Assembly (NCBI GenBank): GCA_947168065.1 | Contig: CAMVKH010000002.1 | Span: 244,446-308,445, forward strand | Origin: an uncultured Bacteroidales bacterium | GTDB lineage: Bacteria > Bacteroidota > Bacteroidia > Bacteroidales > UBA932 | DNA length: 64,000 nucleotides | Direction of reading: 5' to 3' | Shown here: one piece after another, positions 51,746 through 59,988 of the stretch | Layout: the number at the start of each line of letters is the position of its first letter | Position numbering within the stretch: the stretch's first letter is position 1 | Notes under the pieces: model-generated | What the model was told of the DNA's origin: nothing | Seen by the model: the letters and a program-made list of their open reading frames with translations, nothing else | Databases searched by the model: none | Program-made: the position numbers and the translations under genes

Positions 51746-51818
51746 TAGCGCTACCGGGATTCGAACCCGGATTTCAGCCTTGAGAGGGCCGCGAACTAAA
51801 CCCTTATTCGATAGCGCC
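51746..51818 (-). tRNA. tRNA-Glu (anticodon CTC)
   Basis: 73 nt, folded by hand: acceptor GGCGCTA/TAGCGCT, D stem GAAT/GTTC, anticodon stem CGGCC/GGCTG around the loop CTCTCAA (anticodon CTC), T stem CCGGG/CCCGG. Discriminator A; CCA not encoded. A TACATTTG promoter box lies 16 bp upstream. Confidence 0.93.
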
Positions 51819-51834
51819 ATGGGGTTTGGGACTG

Positions 51835-51842
51835 CAAATGTA
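51835..51842 (-). promoter_or_regulatory. tRNA-Glu promoter (TTTTG-N19-TACATTTG)
   Basis: TACATTTG with TTTTG exactly 19 bp upstream, followed by CAGTCCCAAA, as at tRNA-Lys. Confidence 0.75.
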
Positions 51843-51921
51843 CGTCAAACTTTTGATTTTCCAAAAAAAAATGCAACATCTGCCAATTTGTCCTGTTTTT
51901 TCGGATGGCAGGTATTTTGAT

Positions 51922-51929
51922 TATCTTTG
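51922..51929 (+). promoter_or_regulatory. Promoter -7 box (TATCTTTG) of grpE-dnaJ
   Basis: TATCTTTG on the plus strand, 12 bp before the grpE start. No CIRCE-like inverted repeat is visible. Confidence 0.6.
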
Positions 51930-51941
51930 TGACCGGAAAAA

Positions 51942-52529
51942 ATGTCCATATATATCATGGAAGAAGAGAAGAAAAACCATATAGAAAATAACGAACCCGC
52001 TAGCGGTAAATCCGCCTCGGAGAAAGACAAGAAAAAACGGAAGATCGCCGAACAGGCATCCGAGATCAAGCAGCTGACCGAAGAGCTGGCCAAGGCCCGC
52101 GAAGAGGCTGCGGAAGCCAGGGACCAGCACCTGCGCCTGCAGGCGGAATGGGACAACTACCGCCGCCGTACCGCCAAGGAGCGGCTGGAACTCATCGACA
52201 GCGCCGGCAAGGATATCCTCAAGGGTTTCCTGCCTGTGCTGGATGACTGCCAGCGTGCCCTGCAGGTTCTGCGCGAATCCGGCGCGGACGCTGCGGCTAT
52301 TGAAGGCACCGAGCTCATCTACAACAAGTTGATGAACTACCTCAAGTCGCGCGGCGTGGAGCCGATCGCCGCCCGTGGCGCCGCCTTCGACACGGATTAC
52401 CACGAAGCCGTGGCCCAGTTCCCGGTCGAAGATCCGGCCAAGAAGAATACGGTGATCGACGTGACGCAGGAAGGGTATACGCTCAACGGCAACGTCATCC
52501 GCTACGCCAAAGTCGTGGTGGGCATTTAA
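51942..52529 (+). CDS. grpE: Nucleotide exchange factor GrpE
   Basis: A 195-residue DnaK co-chaperone. The N-terminal ~45 residues are charged and disordered, then a long coiled coil (EIKQLTEELAKAREEAAEARDQHLRLQAEWDNYRRR), then the beta-wing domain ending in GYTLNGNVIRYAKVVV, the family signature. An in-frame ATG at 51957 (MEEEKK) is an alternative start. dnaJ follows after 21 bp; dnaK is not in the window. Confidence 0.95.
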   Translation: MSIYIMEEEKKNHIENNEPASGKSASEKDKKKRKIAEQASEIKQLTEELAKAREEAAEARDQHLRLQAEWDNYRRRTAKERLELIDSAGKDILKGFLPVLDDCQRALQVLRESGADAAAIEGTELIYNKLMNYLKSRGVEPIAARGAAFDTDYHEAVAQFPVEDPAKKNTVIDVTQEGYTLNGNVIRYAKVVVGI

Positions 52530-52550
52530 GCCAGGAAGGAGAATTGCAAC

Positions 52551-53660
52551 ATGGCAGAGAAAAGAGATTATTATGAAGTGCTGGGCGTCGAGAAGAACGC
52601 CTCGGCCGAAGACATCAAGAAGGCCTACCGCAAGAAGGCCATCCAATACCATCCTGACAAGAACCCCGGCGACAAGGAAGCCGAGGAGAAGTTCAAGGAG
52701 GCTGCCGAGGCCTACGATGTGCTGAGCGACCCGCAGAAGCGGGCCCGTTACGACCAGTTCGGCCATGCCGGCATGAGCGGTCAGGGCGGCTTCAGCGGCG
52801 GCGGCTTCTCGATGGAAGACATCTTCTCGCAGTTCGGCGACATTTTCGGCGGCGCCTTCGGCGGCGCGTTCAGCGGTTTCGGCGGCGCCCGCAGCAGCGG
52901 ACGGCGCGTGGCCCGCGGAACGGACATCCGCATCAAGGTCAAACTCAGCCTGGCCGATGTGATGAAAGGGGTCGAGAAGACGGTCAAGATCAGCAAGATG
53001 GTGACCTGTCCCGACTGCAAGGGCAAGGGTGCCGTGAGCGAGGCGGACATCAAGACCTGCGACCACTGCCACGGCACGGGTGTGGTGACCAAGATCGCCA
53101 ATACCATCCTGGGCCAGATGCAGACCTCGTCGCCCTGTCCGTATTGCGGCGGCGAAGGCAAAAAGATCACGAACCCCTGCCGCAAGTGCAGCGGCTCCGG
53201 CCTGGTGAAGAGCACCGAGGAGATTACCTTCAAGATCCCCGCCGGCGTGCAGGAAGGCATGCAGCTGACCATCCAGGGCAAGGGCAACGCCGCCCGCAAC
53301 AACGGTGTCCCGGGCAACCTGCTCGTTGTCATCGAAGAGGAAGGCCCCAAGGACAATGGTCTGCAGCGTGATGGCAACGATCTGATTTACAACCTGAATC
53401 TTTCCATCCCCGACGCCGTGCTCGGCTGCTCGGTGGAGATTCCCTATATCGACAGCAAGCTCAAGATCAAGGTCGATCCGGGCACGCAGCCCGGCAAGAT
53501 CCTCAAGCTCCGCGGCAAGGGCATCCCCGATGTCAACGGCTACGGCAGCGGCGACTACCTCATCTATGTGCAGGTCTACATGCCGAAAAAGCTGGACCGC
53601 AAAGAAAAAGAGATCATGGAAGGCTGGCGCAGTTCATCCTCGTTCACGCCCAAGTCATGA
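52551..53660 (+). CDS. dnaJ: Chaperone protein DnaJ
   Basis: A 369-residue type I J-protein. J domain 1-70 with YHPDKNPGD (HPD motif); Gly/Phe-rich linker ~75-125; four zinc repeats [32 protein letters not shown] (~150-220); substrate domain to the end. It stimulates DnaK ATPase. It overlaps the next gene, an M23 peptidase, by ATGA. Confidence 0.96.
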   Translation: MAEKRDYYEVLGVEKNASAEDIKKAYRKKAIQYHPDKNPGDKEAEEKFKEAAEAYDVLSDPQKRARYDQFGHAGMSGQGGFSGGGFSMEDIFSQFGDIFGGAFGGAFSGFGGARSSGRRVARGTDIRIKVKLSLADVMKGVEKTVKISKMVTCPDCKGKGAVSEADIKTCDHCHGTGVVTKIANTILGQMQTSSPCPYCGGEGKKITNPCRKCSGSGLVKSTEEITFKIPAGVQEGMQLTIQGKGNAARNNGVPGNLLVVIEEEGPKDNGLQRDGNDLIYNLNLSIPDAVLGCSVEIPYIDSKLKIKVDPGTQPGKILKLRGKGIPDVNGYGSGDYLIYVQVYMPKKLDRKEKEIMEGWRSSSSFTPKS

Positions 53661-55327
53661 AGAGGTCTCCCGCACCGGTTCTTGCGCGGGTTGTCGCGCT
53701 GGTTCTCACGCTGGCTCAAGGCGTGAACGCATGGGCACAGGAGCAGGCCATCCGGCCGCTCGATGTGCCCATGTCGTTTGCAGGTACCTACGGCGAGCTT
53801 CGGCACGATCACTTCCACAGCGGGGTGGACTGGCGCGTGGGCGGCAAGGTGGGGGATGAGATCCACGCCATCAAAAGCGGCTACATCTCGCGCGTGAGCG
53901 TGTCGCCCTGGGGCTATGGTAACGGCATTTATGTGACCCACCCGGACGGCACGACCTCGGTCTACGGGCACTTGCTCCGTTTCTGTGAGCCCGTGGCGCG
54001 GCGCGTGGAGAAAGAGCAGTACGCGACGGAAAGTTTCAGCGTGAACCTGCGCTTCCATCCCGATGAATTCCCTGTGAAACAGGGGGATGTCATCGGTCAG
54101 GTGGGCAACTCCGGCTCTTCGGCCGGGCCGCACCTCCACATGGAAATCCGTGACACGGAGCAGGACCTGAGCCTGAACTATATCTCGCGGGGCGTATACA
54201 AGCCTCTCGACAAGACGAGTCCCCAGTTCCACCGGATTTGCTTCTATGCGCTCGACACGCTGCCCCTGAGTGGCAGCTGGCGCATCCACAACCTGCAGCG
54301 CCCGGAAGCGGTGCGCGACACTCTGGTGCTGCCGCAGCGCAGTTACGTGGCCATCGACGCCACGGACCGCCAGGAGGGGACCGGCGCCAAGCTGGCCGTG
54401 GAGCAGTACCGTGTCAGCCTTGACGACACGCTGCTCTTCGCCTTCAAGGTGGGTGACGTGCCTTCGGACAAGGGCCGCTACATCAAGTCGCTGATCGAAT
54501 ACCGCGAGAGCAGCCGCAGCGGCCGGGATCTGGTGAAGAGTCTCGTGGAGCCGGGCAACCGCCTGACCGACCGCATCGAGAGCCGGCGGCGCGGGATTAT
54601 CGAGCTTCCGGACGACGCGGTGCACACCCTGCTGCTCGAAGCCATCGACGAACACGGCAACCGGGCCGCGCTGCGCTACCGGGTGCGGCGCGATGACGCC
54701 CGTTTCCAGGCACCTGCGCGCGACTCTTCGCAGCAAGCTGTGCCCTGGCTCTGGTACATGCAGAACTGCGTGATCGACAGCTCGATGAGCTATTATCTGC
54801 CGGCGGGCGCGCTCACGGACAATATCTATTTTACCTGGCGCAAGGTGGCGGGGCCCGACCCGGAACGCGGCATCGTGTCCGACGTCTGGCAGATCGGTTC
54901 GCCCGATATTCCGCTGATGAAGGCCGGTGCGCTGGAGATTGCGGCCGACCTGCCTGCCGGTCTGGCAGAGAAATCCTACATGGCCCATTACGGGCAAACC
55001 CTGAGCTATTCGGGCGTCAATGTGCGCTTCGGTACCTACTGCGTGGCCATCGATACGGTTGCGCCCACGATCCAGTTCCTGGAGCGCAAGAAGCAGATCG
55101 TCAACGGCAGCACCATCCGCATCCGCGTGCGGGACAATGCCTCCGGCATCGAATCGGCGCGCGTGGAGATCGACGGGAAGTGGTACCTGTCCATGCTCAA
55201 GGGCGGCACGGTCTCGCTGGAGCTCAAGCCCGAGCGCGTGTCGCGCGGCAAAAAACACGAAATCAAAGTCATCGTAACGGATATTTGCGGAAATGAAGCG
55301 TATGAAACCCGGGAATTTTCATATTGA
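53657..55327 (+). CDS. Secreted M23-family peptidase (peptidoglycan-type)
   Basis: A 556-residue exported protein (signal peptide to about residue 27). The M23 domain starts directly after: [10 protein letters not shown] gives the first zinc His and Asp, [21 protein letters not shown] the middle, and [12 protein letters not shown] the H-x-H of the active site. The rest (~residues 170-556) is beta-rich, with an Ig-like or carbohydrate-binding character. It cleaves peptide bonds in peptidoglycan or anchors a surface complex. Translation is coupled with dnaJ (ATGA) and it overlaps anmK by 35 bp. Confidence 0.9.
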   Translation: MKRSPAPVLARVVALVLTLAQGVNAWAQEQAIRPLDVPMSFAGTYGELRHDHFHSGVDWRVGGKVGDEIHAIKSGYISRVSVSPWGYGNGIYVTHPDGTTSVYGHLLRFCEPVARRVEKEQYATESFSVNLRFHPDEFPVKQGDVIGQVGNSGSSAGPHLHMEIRDTEQDLSLNYISRGVYKPLDKTSPQFHRICFYALDTLPLSGSWRIHNLQRPEAVRDTLVLPQRSYVAIDATDRQEGTGAKLAVEQYRVSLDDTLLFAFKVGDVPSDKGRYIKSLIEYRESSRSGRDLVKSLVEPGNRLTDRIESRRRGIIELPDDAVHTLLLEAIDEHGNRAALRYRVRRDDARFQAPARDSSQQAVPWLWYMQNCVIDSSMSYYLPAGALTDNIYFTWRKVAGPDPERGIVSDVWQIGSPDIPLMKAGALEIAADLPAGLAEKSYMAHYGQTLSYSGVNVRFGTYCVAIDTVAPTIQFLERKKQIVNGSTIRIRVRDNASGIESARVEIDGKWYLSMLKGGTVSLELKPERVSRGKKHEIKVIVTDICGNEAYETREFSY

Positions 55328-56369
55328 CGTGGTGGGGCTCATGTCGGGCACTTCGCTCGACGGTCTCGACTTATGCTGCGTGCATTTCGATTATGACGGA
55401 AGCTGGTCGTACCGGATCGTGAAGGCGGAAAGCGTGGACTATCCGGCGTGGCTGCGCGAGCAGCTGGCGACGGCCCAGTCCATGTCGGCGCTCGATTATG
55501 CGCGCCTGCATTCTGACTATGGCCTGTTCCTGGGCGGACAGGTACGCGATTTCATCGCGCGCAATAGCCTGAAGGTCGATCTGGTGGCCTCGCACGGGCA
55601 GACGGTCTTCCACCAGCCTTCGCTGCGTTTCACGGCGCAGATCGGTTCCGGGGCGGGCATTGCCGCCACCTGCGGCATCGACACGGTCTGCGATTTCCGC
55701 ACGACGGACGTGGCGCTGGGCGGGCAGGGGGCTCCGCTGGTCCCGATTGGCGATGCGGTGCTCTTCGGCGACTACGACTACTGCCTGAATCTGGGCGGTT
55801 TTTCGAACATTTCGTTTGCGGAAGGTGCGCGCCGGCTGGCCTACGACATCTCGCCGGTTAACTATGTGCTGAATCATTTCGCCGGGAAGCTGGGCATGGC
55901 TTATGACAGGGACGGGGCGACGGCGCGGGGCGGAAGGGTCTGCTCTTCACTGCTTGCCGCGCTCAACGCGCTGCCGTTCTACACGCAGGCGGGTCCCAAG
56001 TCACTGGGCCGCGAGTGGGTGGAGGAAACGGTCTATCCGTTGATCGCTTCCTACGATCTGTCCGTGGAGGACGTGCTGGCCACTTTTGTGGAGCATGTGG
56101 CGGTGCAGGTCGGGCGGAACGTCCGCGGGGGCCGGGTGCTGGTGACGGGTGGCGGTGCACGCAACCTTTATCTGGTGGAGCGGATGCGGGCGGTGGCGCC
56201 GCAGGCGCAGTTCATCGTGCCGGACCCGCTGACCATCGATTTCAAGGAGGCGCTGATCTTCGCGCTGCTGGGTGCGCTCTATGTGGCGGATCTGCCGAAC
56301 TGTCTGTCGTCGGTGACGGGTGCGGCGCGCGACAATATCGGCGGTTGTTTATACAAGGGTAATCAATGA
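55293..56369 (+). CDS. anmK: Anhydro-N-acetylmuramic acid kinase
   Basis: A 358-residue kinase of cell-wall recycling that turns anhydro-MurNAc plus ATP into MurNAc 6-phosphate. GLMSGTSLDGLD is the signature ATP-binding start, SHGQTVFHQP and LGGQGAPLVPIGD are the sugar-site motifs with the catalytic Asp, and LVTGGGARNLYL the second nucleotide loop. It overlaps the preceding M23 peptidase gene; together they suggest linked peptidoglycan turnover. Confidence 0.95.
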   Translation: MKRMKPGNFHIDVVGLMSGTSLDGLDLCCVHFDYDGSWSYRIVKAESVDYPAWLREQLATAQSMSALDYARLHSDYGLFLGGQVRDFIARNSLKVDLVASHGQTVFHQPSLRFTAQIGSGAGIAATCGIDTVCDFRTTDVALGGQGAPLVPIGDAVLFGDYDYCLNLGGFSNISFAEGARRLAYDISPVNYVLNHFAGKLGMAYDRDGATARGGRVCSSLLAALNALPFYTQAGPKSLGREWVEETVYPLIASYDLSVEDVLATFVEHVAVQVGRNVRGGRVLVTGGGARNLYLVERMRAVAPQAQFIVPDPLTIDFKEALIFALLGALYVADLPNCLSSVTGAARDNIGGCLYKGNQ

Positions 56370-56377
56370 GAATAACT

Positions 56378-56950
56378 ATGAAACGTTTGTTTGTTTTGAC
56401 CTGCGCGCTGCTGGCTCTGGCTGCCTGCTCGCAGAAGAAGGCCGATCCGGTGGCCGATGCCATCGTGGCCGAAATGATGAAGGATGTGGAGCAGCCCTAC
56501 AGCATCCAGATCACGGACTTGAAGTTGCTGGATTCCACGACCTTCGCTACGGAGTTCCAGCGCCGCATCAGCATCTACGACACGCGGCTTGACCAGAACG
56601 CGGCCCGGCTGGAGAAATACATGCAGCAGGGCATGCAGAAGAATGCGACGCTGATGTTCGAGTCGTTGCAGAAGGACACGAAGATCTTCAACGAGCTCAA
56701 CGCGATGAAGGAGATGATGGGCGACGACACGCTGAAGGTGGCTTATTACGACTATTCGTACACCTACAGTGGCAAGGTAGGGAAGACGCGTGTCCCGGCG
56801 CAGCCGGCTTTTGCGACGGTGACGCCCGACGGCCGCGTGATCACCTTCGTGTCGGACAAGCGCGACCTGCACAAGGCCACGGGTCTGGTGATCCCGGGTT
56901 ACAAGGAGCTGCTCGACAGCTTCAAGGAAAGCGAATCTGAAACCGAATAA
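56378..56950 (+). CDS. Small lipoprotein of unknown function
   Basis: A 190-residue protein with a lipobox (LALAAC, Cys at residue ~17). The mature part starts with acidic residues and has a helix-rich middle (RLDQNAARLEKYMQQGMQKN) and a beta-rich end (TRVPAQPAFATVTPDGRVITFVSDKRD). I do not recognise the family. An in-frame ATG four codons upstream would overlap the anmK stop. It is likely in the same transcript as anmK. Confidence 0.75.
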   Translation: MKRLFVLTCALLALAACSQKKADPVADAIVAEMMKDVEQPYSIQITDLKLLDSTTFATEFQRRISIYDTRLDQNAARLEKYMQQGMQKNATLMFESLQKDTKIFNELNAMKEMMGDDTLKVAYYDYSYTYSGKVGKTRVPAQPAFATVTPDGRVITFVSDKRDLHKATGLVIPGYKELLDSFKESESETE

Positions 56951-56961
56951 TAGCAGTATCC

Positions 56962-57153
56962 ATGAATCCTGGCGACAAACTTCTGGTCATCAGCGTTGAC
57001 AGCGCCGATGGCCGTGATGCGGCCGCATCCGACCTCACGGGTGTCGAGGCCCGCATCGAACGGGTCACCGACGACGGCGAAATCTATCTTGAAGGGCATT
57101 CCTGTCCGGTCCTTTCCGGCCGCGATGTCTATACGATCACTGAAGTAGGGTAG
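56962..57153 (+). CDS. Short hypothetical protein (63 aa)
   Basis: A 63-residue beta-rich protein: LLVISVDSADG, DLTGVEARIERVTDDGEIYLEGHS and a DVYTITEV end suggest a small five-strand barrel or Tudor-like fold. No Cys motif and no signal peptide. It sits 11 bp after the lipoprotein and 6 bp before yccF on the same strand, and its codon use is like its neighbours, so it is probably real. Function unknown. Confidence 0.6.
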   Translation: MNPGDKLLVISVDSADGRDAAASDLTGVEARIERVTDDGEIYLEGHSCPVLSGRDVYTITEVG

Positions 57154-57159
57154 ACGGCG

Positions 57160-57528
57160 ATGAAAGTGCTTGGTAACATTGTCTGGCTGCTTTTCGGTGG
57201 CCTGCTCATCGCCATCCTATACTACCTGGTAGGACTGATGATGTGCATCACGATCATTGGTATTCCGTTTGGCGTCCAGCTGTTCATGCTGGGCACATAC
57301 GCACTCTGGCCCTTCGGTCACGAGATCGTCGACGGCCCGGGCCAGCCCGGCTGTCTTTCCATACTGATGAATGTCATCTGGATTCTCGTTGGCTGGTGGG
57401 AGATTGCGCTCCTGCATCTCTTCTGCGGGCTCATTCTCTGCATCACGATCATCGGCATCCCTTTCGGTCTTCAGCACTTCAAGATGATCATCCCGTCCAT
57501 CCTTCCCTTCGGAAAGGTCATCCACTAA
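57160..57528 (+). CDS. YccF-domain inner-membrane protein
   Basis: A 122-residue membrane protein built of two YccF repeats. Each has a C-I-T-I-I-G-I-P-F-G motif (around residues 29 and 90) preceded by a hydrophobic helix, and W-P-F-G / L-P-F-G follows. The family is widespread and of unknown function. It ends the codirectional run of ordinary genes; beyond it the repeat-rich region begins. Confidence 0.85.
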   Translation: MKVLGNIVWLLFGGLLIAILYYLVGLMMCITIIGIPFGVQLFMLGTYALWPFGHEIVDGPGQPGCLSILMNVIWILVGWWEIALLHLFCGLILCITIIGIPFGLQHFKMIIPSILPFGKVIH

Positions 57529-57554
57529 CCCGGGATCCCAGCGCTTCGGCGGGT

Positions 57555-57753
57555 GCGCGACGTGGCTGCTCCTCATGGTTCGCGGCAGGCGTGTCCTGCG
57601 CGTCCGTCCCTTGACGGCGAACTTCTCCCTTTTAGCCGCCGCTACGCGGCGTCTAACGGTCGAAGAACCTGCGCCGTCACGAGGCGGGACTCCCGCTTGG
57701 CCGCGTTTTTCCTGCCGCTCACAAATCGTCGCAGCCATCATCGCGCCGCCGCC
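57555..57753 (-). repeat. ~200 bp dispersed repeat, copy A
   Basis: About 199 bp, over 90% identical by eye to copy B (59461-59658). It has several internal stems, e.g. GTCCCTTGACGGC and CCGCCGCTACGCGGCG. The open frames in it differ between the copies, so it is not a conserved gene. It lies downstream of the promoter-hairpin module at 57783-57852, which points toward it. Confidence 0.75.
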
Positions 57754-57782
57754 TTTCGCGCTTTCTTGGGGACAAAAAGAAA

Positions 57783-57852
57783 GGCACCTCACTTGGGATA
57801 AGATGCCTTTTATTGTGCCTTATATCATATGTACTATGACAATGCAAATTTA
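57783..57852 (-). ncRNA. Promoter-hairpin module a (candidate small RNA)
   Basis: Minus-strand promoter TAAATTTG (57845-57852) with TTG exactly 19 bp upstream; about 40 nt later the hairpin GGCATCT...AGGTGCC (57783-57807) and a T-rich run. The hairpin sequence with its ACTTGGGAT loop recurs in modules b, c and d. The payload behind it is repeat copy A. Confidence 0.55.
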
Positions 57853-57930
57853 CAAAGAGTTTTGATAGAAACAACACCAGATGCAAAAAATGATAGACGG
57901 AAGACTCGGAGTGCATTCGAAGATGGACTG

Positions 57931-57958
57931 AAAAAAGGGGAGAGCCGAAGCTCTCCCC
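57931..57958 (-). terminator. Terminator of small ORF copy 1
   Basis: GGGGAGAG-CTTCGG-CTCTCCCC followed by T6 on the minus strand; a perfect 8-bp stem with a tetraloop-like loop, 29 bp after the stop codon. Confidence 0.9.
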
Positions 57959-57986
57959 TAAGCCATCGGGACGGAAGAAGACAACC

Positions 57987-58166
57987 CTATCGGGTACTGA
58001 TCCGAATGGTGACTACGTCAGCATCCCAAGCGCGTCGGTAGTACGATCGGACTTTCACTGGCTTTCCGTTCTGGATCCGTGTATACGACTCCACCCGAAG
58101 AAAACCGGGCAATCTAACTTCTACTTGAAGTTTCTTGCCAGCAGGGGAATTCTCGTTTCCTTTCAT
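57987..58166 (-). CDS. 59-residue basic small protein, tandem copy 1
   Basis: A 59-codon frame starting ATG AAA GGA AAC. The protein is basic and beta-like, with a segment IQNGKPVKVRSYYRRAWD in the middle and no hydrophobic helix or Cys. It has an AT-rich upstream region, its own promoter-hairpin leader (module b) and a strong terminator. The second copy, 476 bp to the right, encodes the identical protein. The G-K-x-V-x-V-R-S-Y-x-R pattern recalls short basic motifs of uncharacterised phage-like proteins, but I do not recognise a family. Conserved gene architecture supports a real gene more than the protein sequence does. Confidence 0.6.
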   Translation of the reverse strand: MKGNENSPAGKKLQVEVRLPGFLRVESYTRIQNGKPVKVRSYYRRAWDADVVTIRISTR

Positions 58167-58253
58167 AGTATTAAATATAAGGCTTGAGAAACGAATTCCG
58201 GCGGTAACAAACTAGACCCTCAGGCTCTAACTCTTCTTGGGCGGAGAAAAAAA

Positions 58254-58328
58254 GGGCATCTCACTTGGGATGGGATGCCCTTAAGTTTGCTTAATTACCA
58301 TGTCATCTATGATGACAATGCAAATATA
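58254..58328 (-). ncRNA. Promoter-hairpin module b (leader of small ORF copy 1)
   Basis: Promoter TATATTTG (58321-58328) with TTG 19 bp upstream. Then hairpin GGGCATC...GATGCCC (58254-58280) and an uninterrupted T7 in the minus direction: a terminator-like structure 88 bp before the ORF start. Transcripts would either stop here as a ~70-nt RNA or read into the ORF. Confidence 0.6.
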
Positions 58329-58406
58329 CAAAGAGTTATGATAGAAACAACACCTGATGCAAATAATGATAGCCGGAAGGCTCATAGTGCATTCGAAGAT
58401 GGACTG

Positions 58407-58434
58407 AAAAAAGGGGAGAGCCGAAGCTCTCCCC
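58407..58434 (-). terminator. Terminator of small ORF copy 2
   Basis: Same GGGGAGAG-CTTCGG-CTCTCCCC stem and T6 as in copy 1. Confidence 0.9.
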
Positions 58435-58462
58435 TAAGCCATCGGGACGGAAGAAGACAACC

Positions 58463-58642
58463 CTATCGGGTACTGATCCGAATGGTGACTACGTCAGCAT
58501 CCCAAGCGCGTCGGTAGTACGATCGGACTTTCACTGGCTTTCCGTTCTGGATCCGTGTATACGACTCCACCCGAAGAAAACCGGGCAATCTAACTTCTAC
58601 TTGAAGTTTCTTGCCAGCAGGGGAATTCTCGTTTCCTTTCAT
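58463..58642 (-). CDS. 59-residue basic small protein, tandem copy 2
   Basis: Identical in DNA and protein to copy 1 (57987-58166). It lies behind promoter-hairpin module c and ends before its own terminator, which is then followed by the promoter of the next unit. If expressed, both copies give the same product, so the duplication changes dosage or reflects a repeated-cassette organisation. Family and function unknown. Confidence 0.6.
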   Translation of the reverse strand: MKGNENSPAGKKLQVEVRLPGFLRVESYTRIQNGKPVKVRSYYRRAWDADVVTIRISTR

Positions 58643-58730
58643 AGTATTAAATATAAGGCTTGAGAAACGAATTCCGGCGGTAACAAACTAGACCCTCAGG
58701 CTCTATCTCTTCTTGGGCGGAGAAAAGAAA

Positions 58731-58808
58731 GGCATCTCACTTGGGATGGGATGGATGCCCTTTAGTTTGCTTAGATACGGTGTCATCTATGATGACAATG
58801 CAAATTTA
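58731..58808 (-). ncRNA. Promoter-hairpin module c (leader of small ORF copy 2)
   Basis: Promoter TAAATTTG (58801-58808; CTG instead of TTG at the -33 position). Hairpin GGCATC...GATGCC (58731-58759), then a T-rich run. Same layout as module b, 89 bp before the ORF copy 2 start. Confidence 0.55.
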
Positions 58809-58946
58809 CATTGAGTTTCGAAAGAAACAGAGTCAATTCATTTGCAGATTCCGAATATTGCCGTATATTTGCAATAGGATTCGTCGAAGAGGAATTTCGT
58901 TAGAAGGGATGACAACCCTCTCAATGTAACTTGGTCCGAGCCTCAT
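58809..58946. other. AT-rich spacer without a recognised gene
   Basis: Between module c and the 140-residue gene. It contains CATTTGCAGATTCC and a TATATTTG (58863-58870, plus strand) that could start a short transcript, but no good frame follows. Confidence 0.35.
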
Positions 58947-59366
58947 TCAAAAGTCGCTGCCTGGCGGCTTTTCTTTTTTTTGTCCGCCACTGATATAATA
59001 TAACACATATTCGCCTTTCGATTTCTGAAAGCCGACCAACAAACGACATTGTCTCCATTTGAGTAGAAATACCTTTGAGAATACCTTTTGGTTTTTATCC
59101 CCGTGTTTAGGCGGCCATTGGTCAACCAGCCTGGCATCTGACAAAATCTTAGTCAAATGAAATTGAGCAGCAGTTGCCTCAACAGATCTGGGCGCATGTC
59201 CTAATATCTCATTGATAGAAGTATTCTTGACGTGTATGAATGCTTCTAACGATTTGTTCCAGACCATCTTATCTTGATGTTCTGAAATCCATTTTGCATA
59301 GTAGTCTTTAATGATTATTCTCCGGGCCTTAATGTCTTCCCGGCTATTACCCCTCGGAATCTCCAT
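58947..59366 (-). CDS. Accessory small protein of unknown function (possible nuclease-fold family)
   Basis: A 139-residue protein starting ATG GAG ATT CCC. The N-terminal half is helical and Lys/Arg-rich (SREDIKARRIIIKDYYAKWIS); the second half has short strands with a final VGFQKSKGEYVLYYIS. It resembles small Bacteroidales accessory proteins I remember only loosely, some grouped with phage-associated BECR-fold nucleases; treat that as a guess. A longer frame from an ATG 39 bp upstream is possible, but CATCTTTG close to a -7 box lies inside it. GC content is lower than in the core genes, suggesting transfer. Confidence 0.6.
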   Translation of the reverse strand: MEIPRGNSREDIKARRIIIKDYYAKWISEHQDKMVWNKSLEAFIHVKNTSINEILGHAPRSVEATAAQFHLTKILSDARLVDQWPPKHGDKNQKVFSKVFLLKWRQCRLLVGFQKSKGEYVLYYISGGQKKEKPPGSDF

Positions 59367-59460
59367 GGCACATATCTTTTCTACAAAGATGGGTAAAAGA
59401 ATCAAATTGCAATCCGCAAAAAAGCAAAATTCGATTGGGATCTTCAGCGCTCAGGTGGCG

Positions 59461-59658
59461 GCGCGATGAGGCTGCTCCTCATGGTTCGCGGCAGGCGCAG
59501 CCTGCGCGTCCGTCCCTTGACGGCGAACTTCTCCCTTTTAGCTGTCGCTACGCTCCGCTAACGGTCGAAGAACCTGCGCCGTCACGAGACGGGACTCCCG
59601 CTTGGCCGCGTATTTCCTGCCGCTCACAAATCGTCGCAGCCATCATCGCGCCGCCGCC
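59461..59658 (-). repeat. ~200 bp dispersed repeat, copy B
   Basis: 198 bp, over 90% identical by eye to copy A, in the same orientation, lying 39 bp after the DUF5053-like gene. A minus-strand frame that is open in copy A is broken by TAG here, which argues against a coding role. Confidence 0.8.
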
Positions 59659-59697
59659 TCCACGCTTATCCGTCATTCCGATCGTGTCCTGGAATCT

Positions 59698-59979
59698 CTA
59701 TGCTCTTTCGGCCGACTGGCAAGGCTGTATCCGCTCTGCGGCTGCTTTGATACGATCGGCGAGTTGAGTCAGCCCTTCGGAAAGTTGTTTCATCTCTTCC
59801 TCTGTGAAAGCGCCTATGCCCCCATTACCGTCAACACCTCGCATCTTGTTGTAGAACCAGGATACAGAATGGTCGGGGAAGAAACACCTGGCAAAATCGC
59901 CCCAGGTAATCAGATCGTAAATATCATCCACCAAAGGGATGATCGAAGAATTTTTGTAACGGTTGGCAATATCTTTCAT
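59698..59979 (-). CDS. DUF5053-like small protein
   Basis: A 93-residue protein. DLITWGDFARCFFPDHSVSWFYNKMRGVDGNGG and FTEEEMKQLSEGLTQLADRIK match the pattern I know as DUF5053 of Bacteroides mobile regions: a helix-turn-helix-like start, an S-W-F/L-Y motif and an F-T-E-E-E helix. It may bind DNA. An AAGGAG Shine-Dalgarno sequence precedes the ATG, unusual for this genome. It follows a 43-residue gene by 9 bp in an operon with its own promoter. Confidence 0.7.
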   Translation of the reverse strand: MKDIANRYKNSSIIPLVDDIYDLITWGDFARCFFPDHSVSWFYNKMRGVDGNGGIGAFTEEEMKQLSEGLTQLADRIKAAAERIQPCQSAERA

Positions 59980-59988
59980 AATAACTCC

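Larger units (their letters stand above)
57910..58705. repeat. Tandem duplication with 476-bp period
   Basis: 57910-58229 is identical to 58386-58705, 320 bp without a visible difference; the flanking ~130 bp of each unit also match but with substitutions and a 4-bp indel. Each unit holds terminator, small ORF and promoter-hairpin leader. The identity implies a recent duplication or ongoing conversion. Confidence 0.9.

Noticed and set aside
57217..57792. A 191-codon minus-strand frame through repeat copy A and antisense to yccF
   Set aside because: Repeat copy B breaks the same frame early, and the remainder is antisense to a clear YccF protein.
57910..58705. CRISPR array suggested by regular repeats
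   Set aside because: Repeat period is 476 bp with coding and terminator content; no short direct repeats with unique spacers and no cas genes are present.
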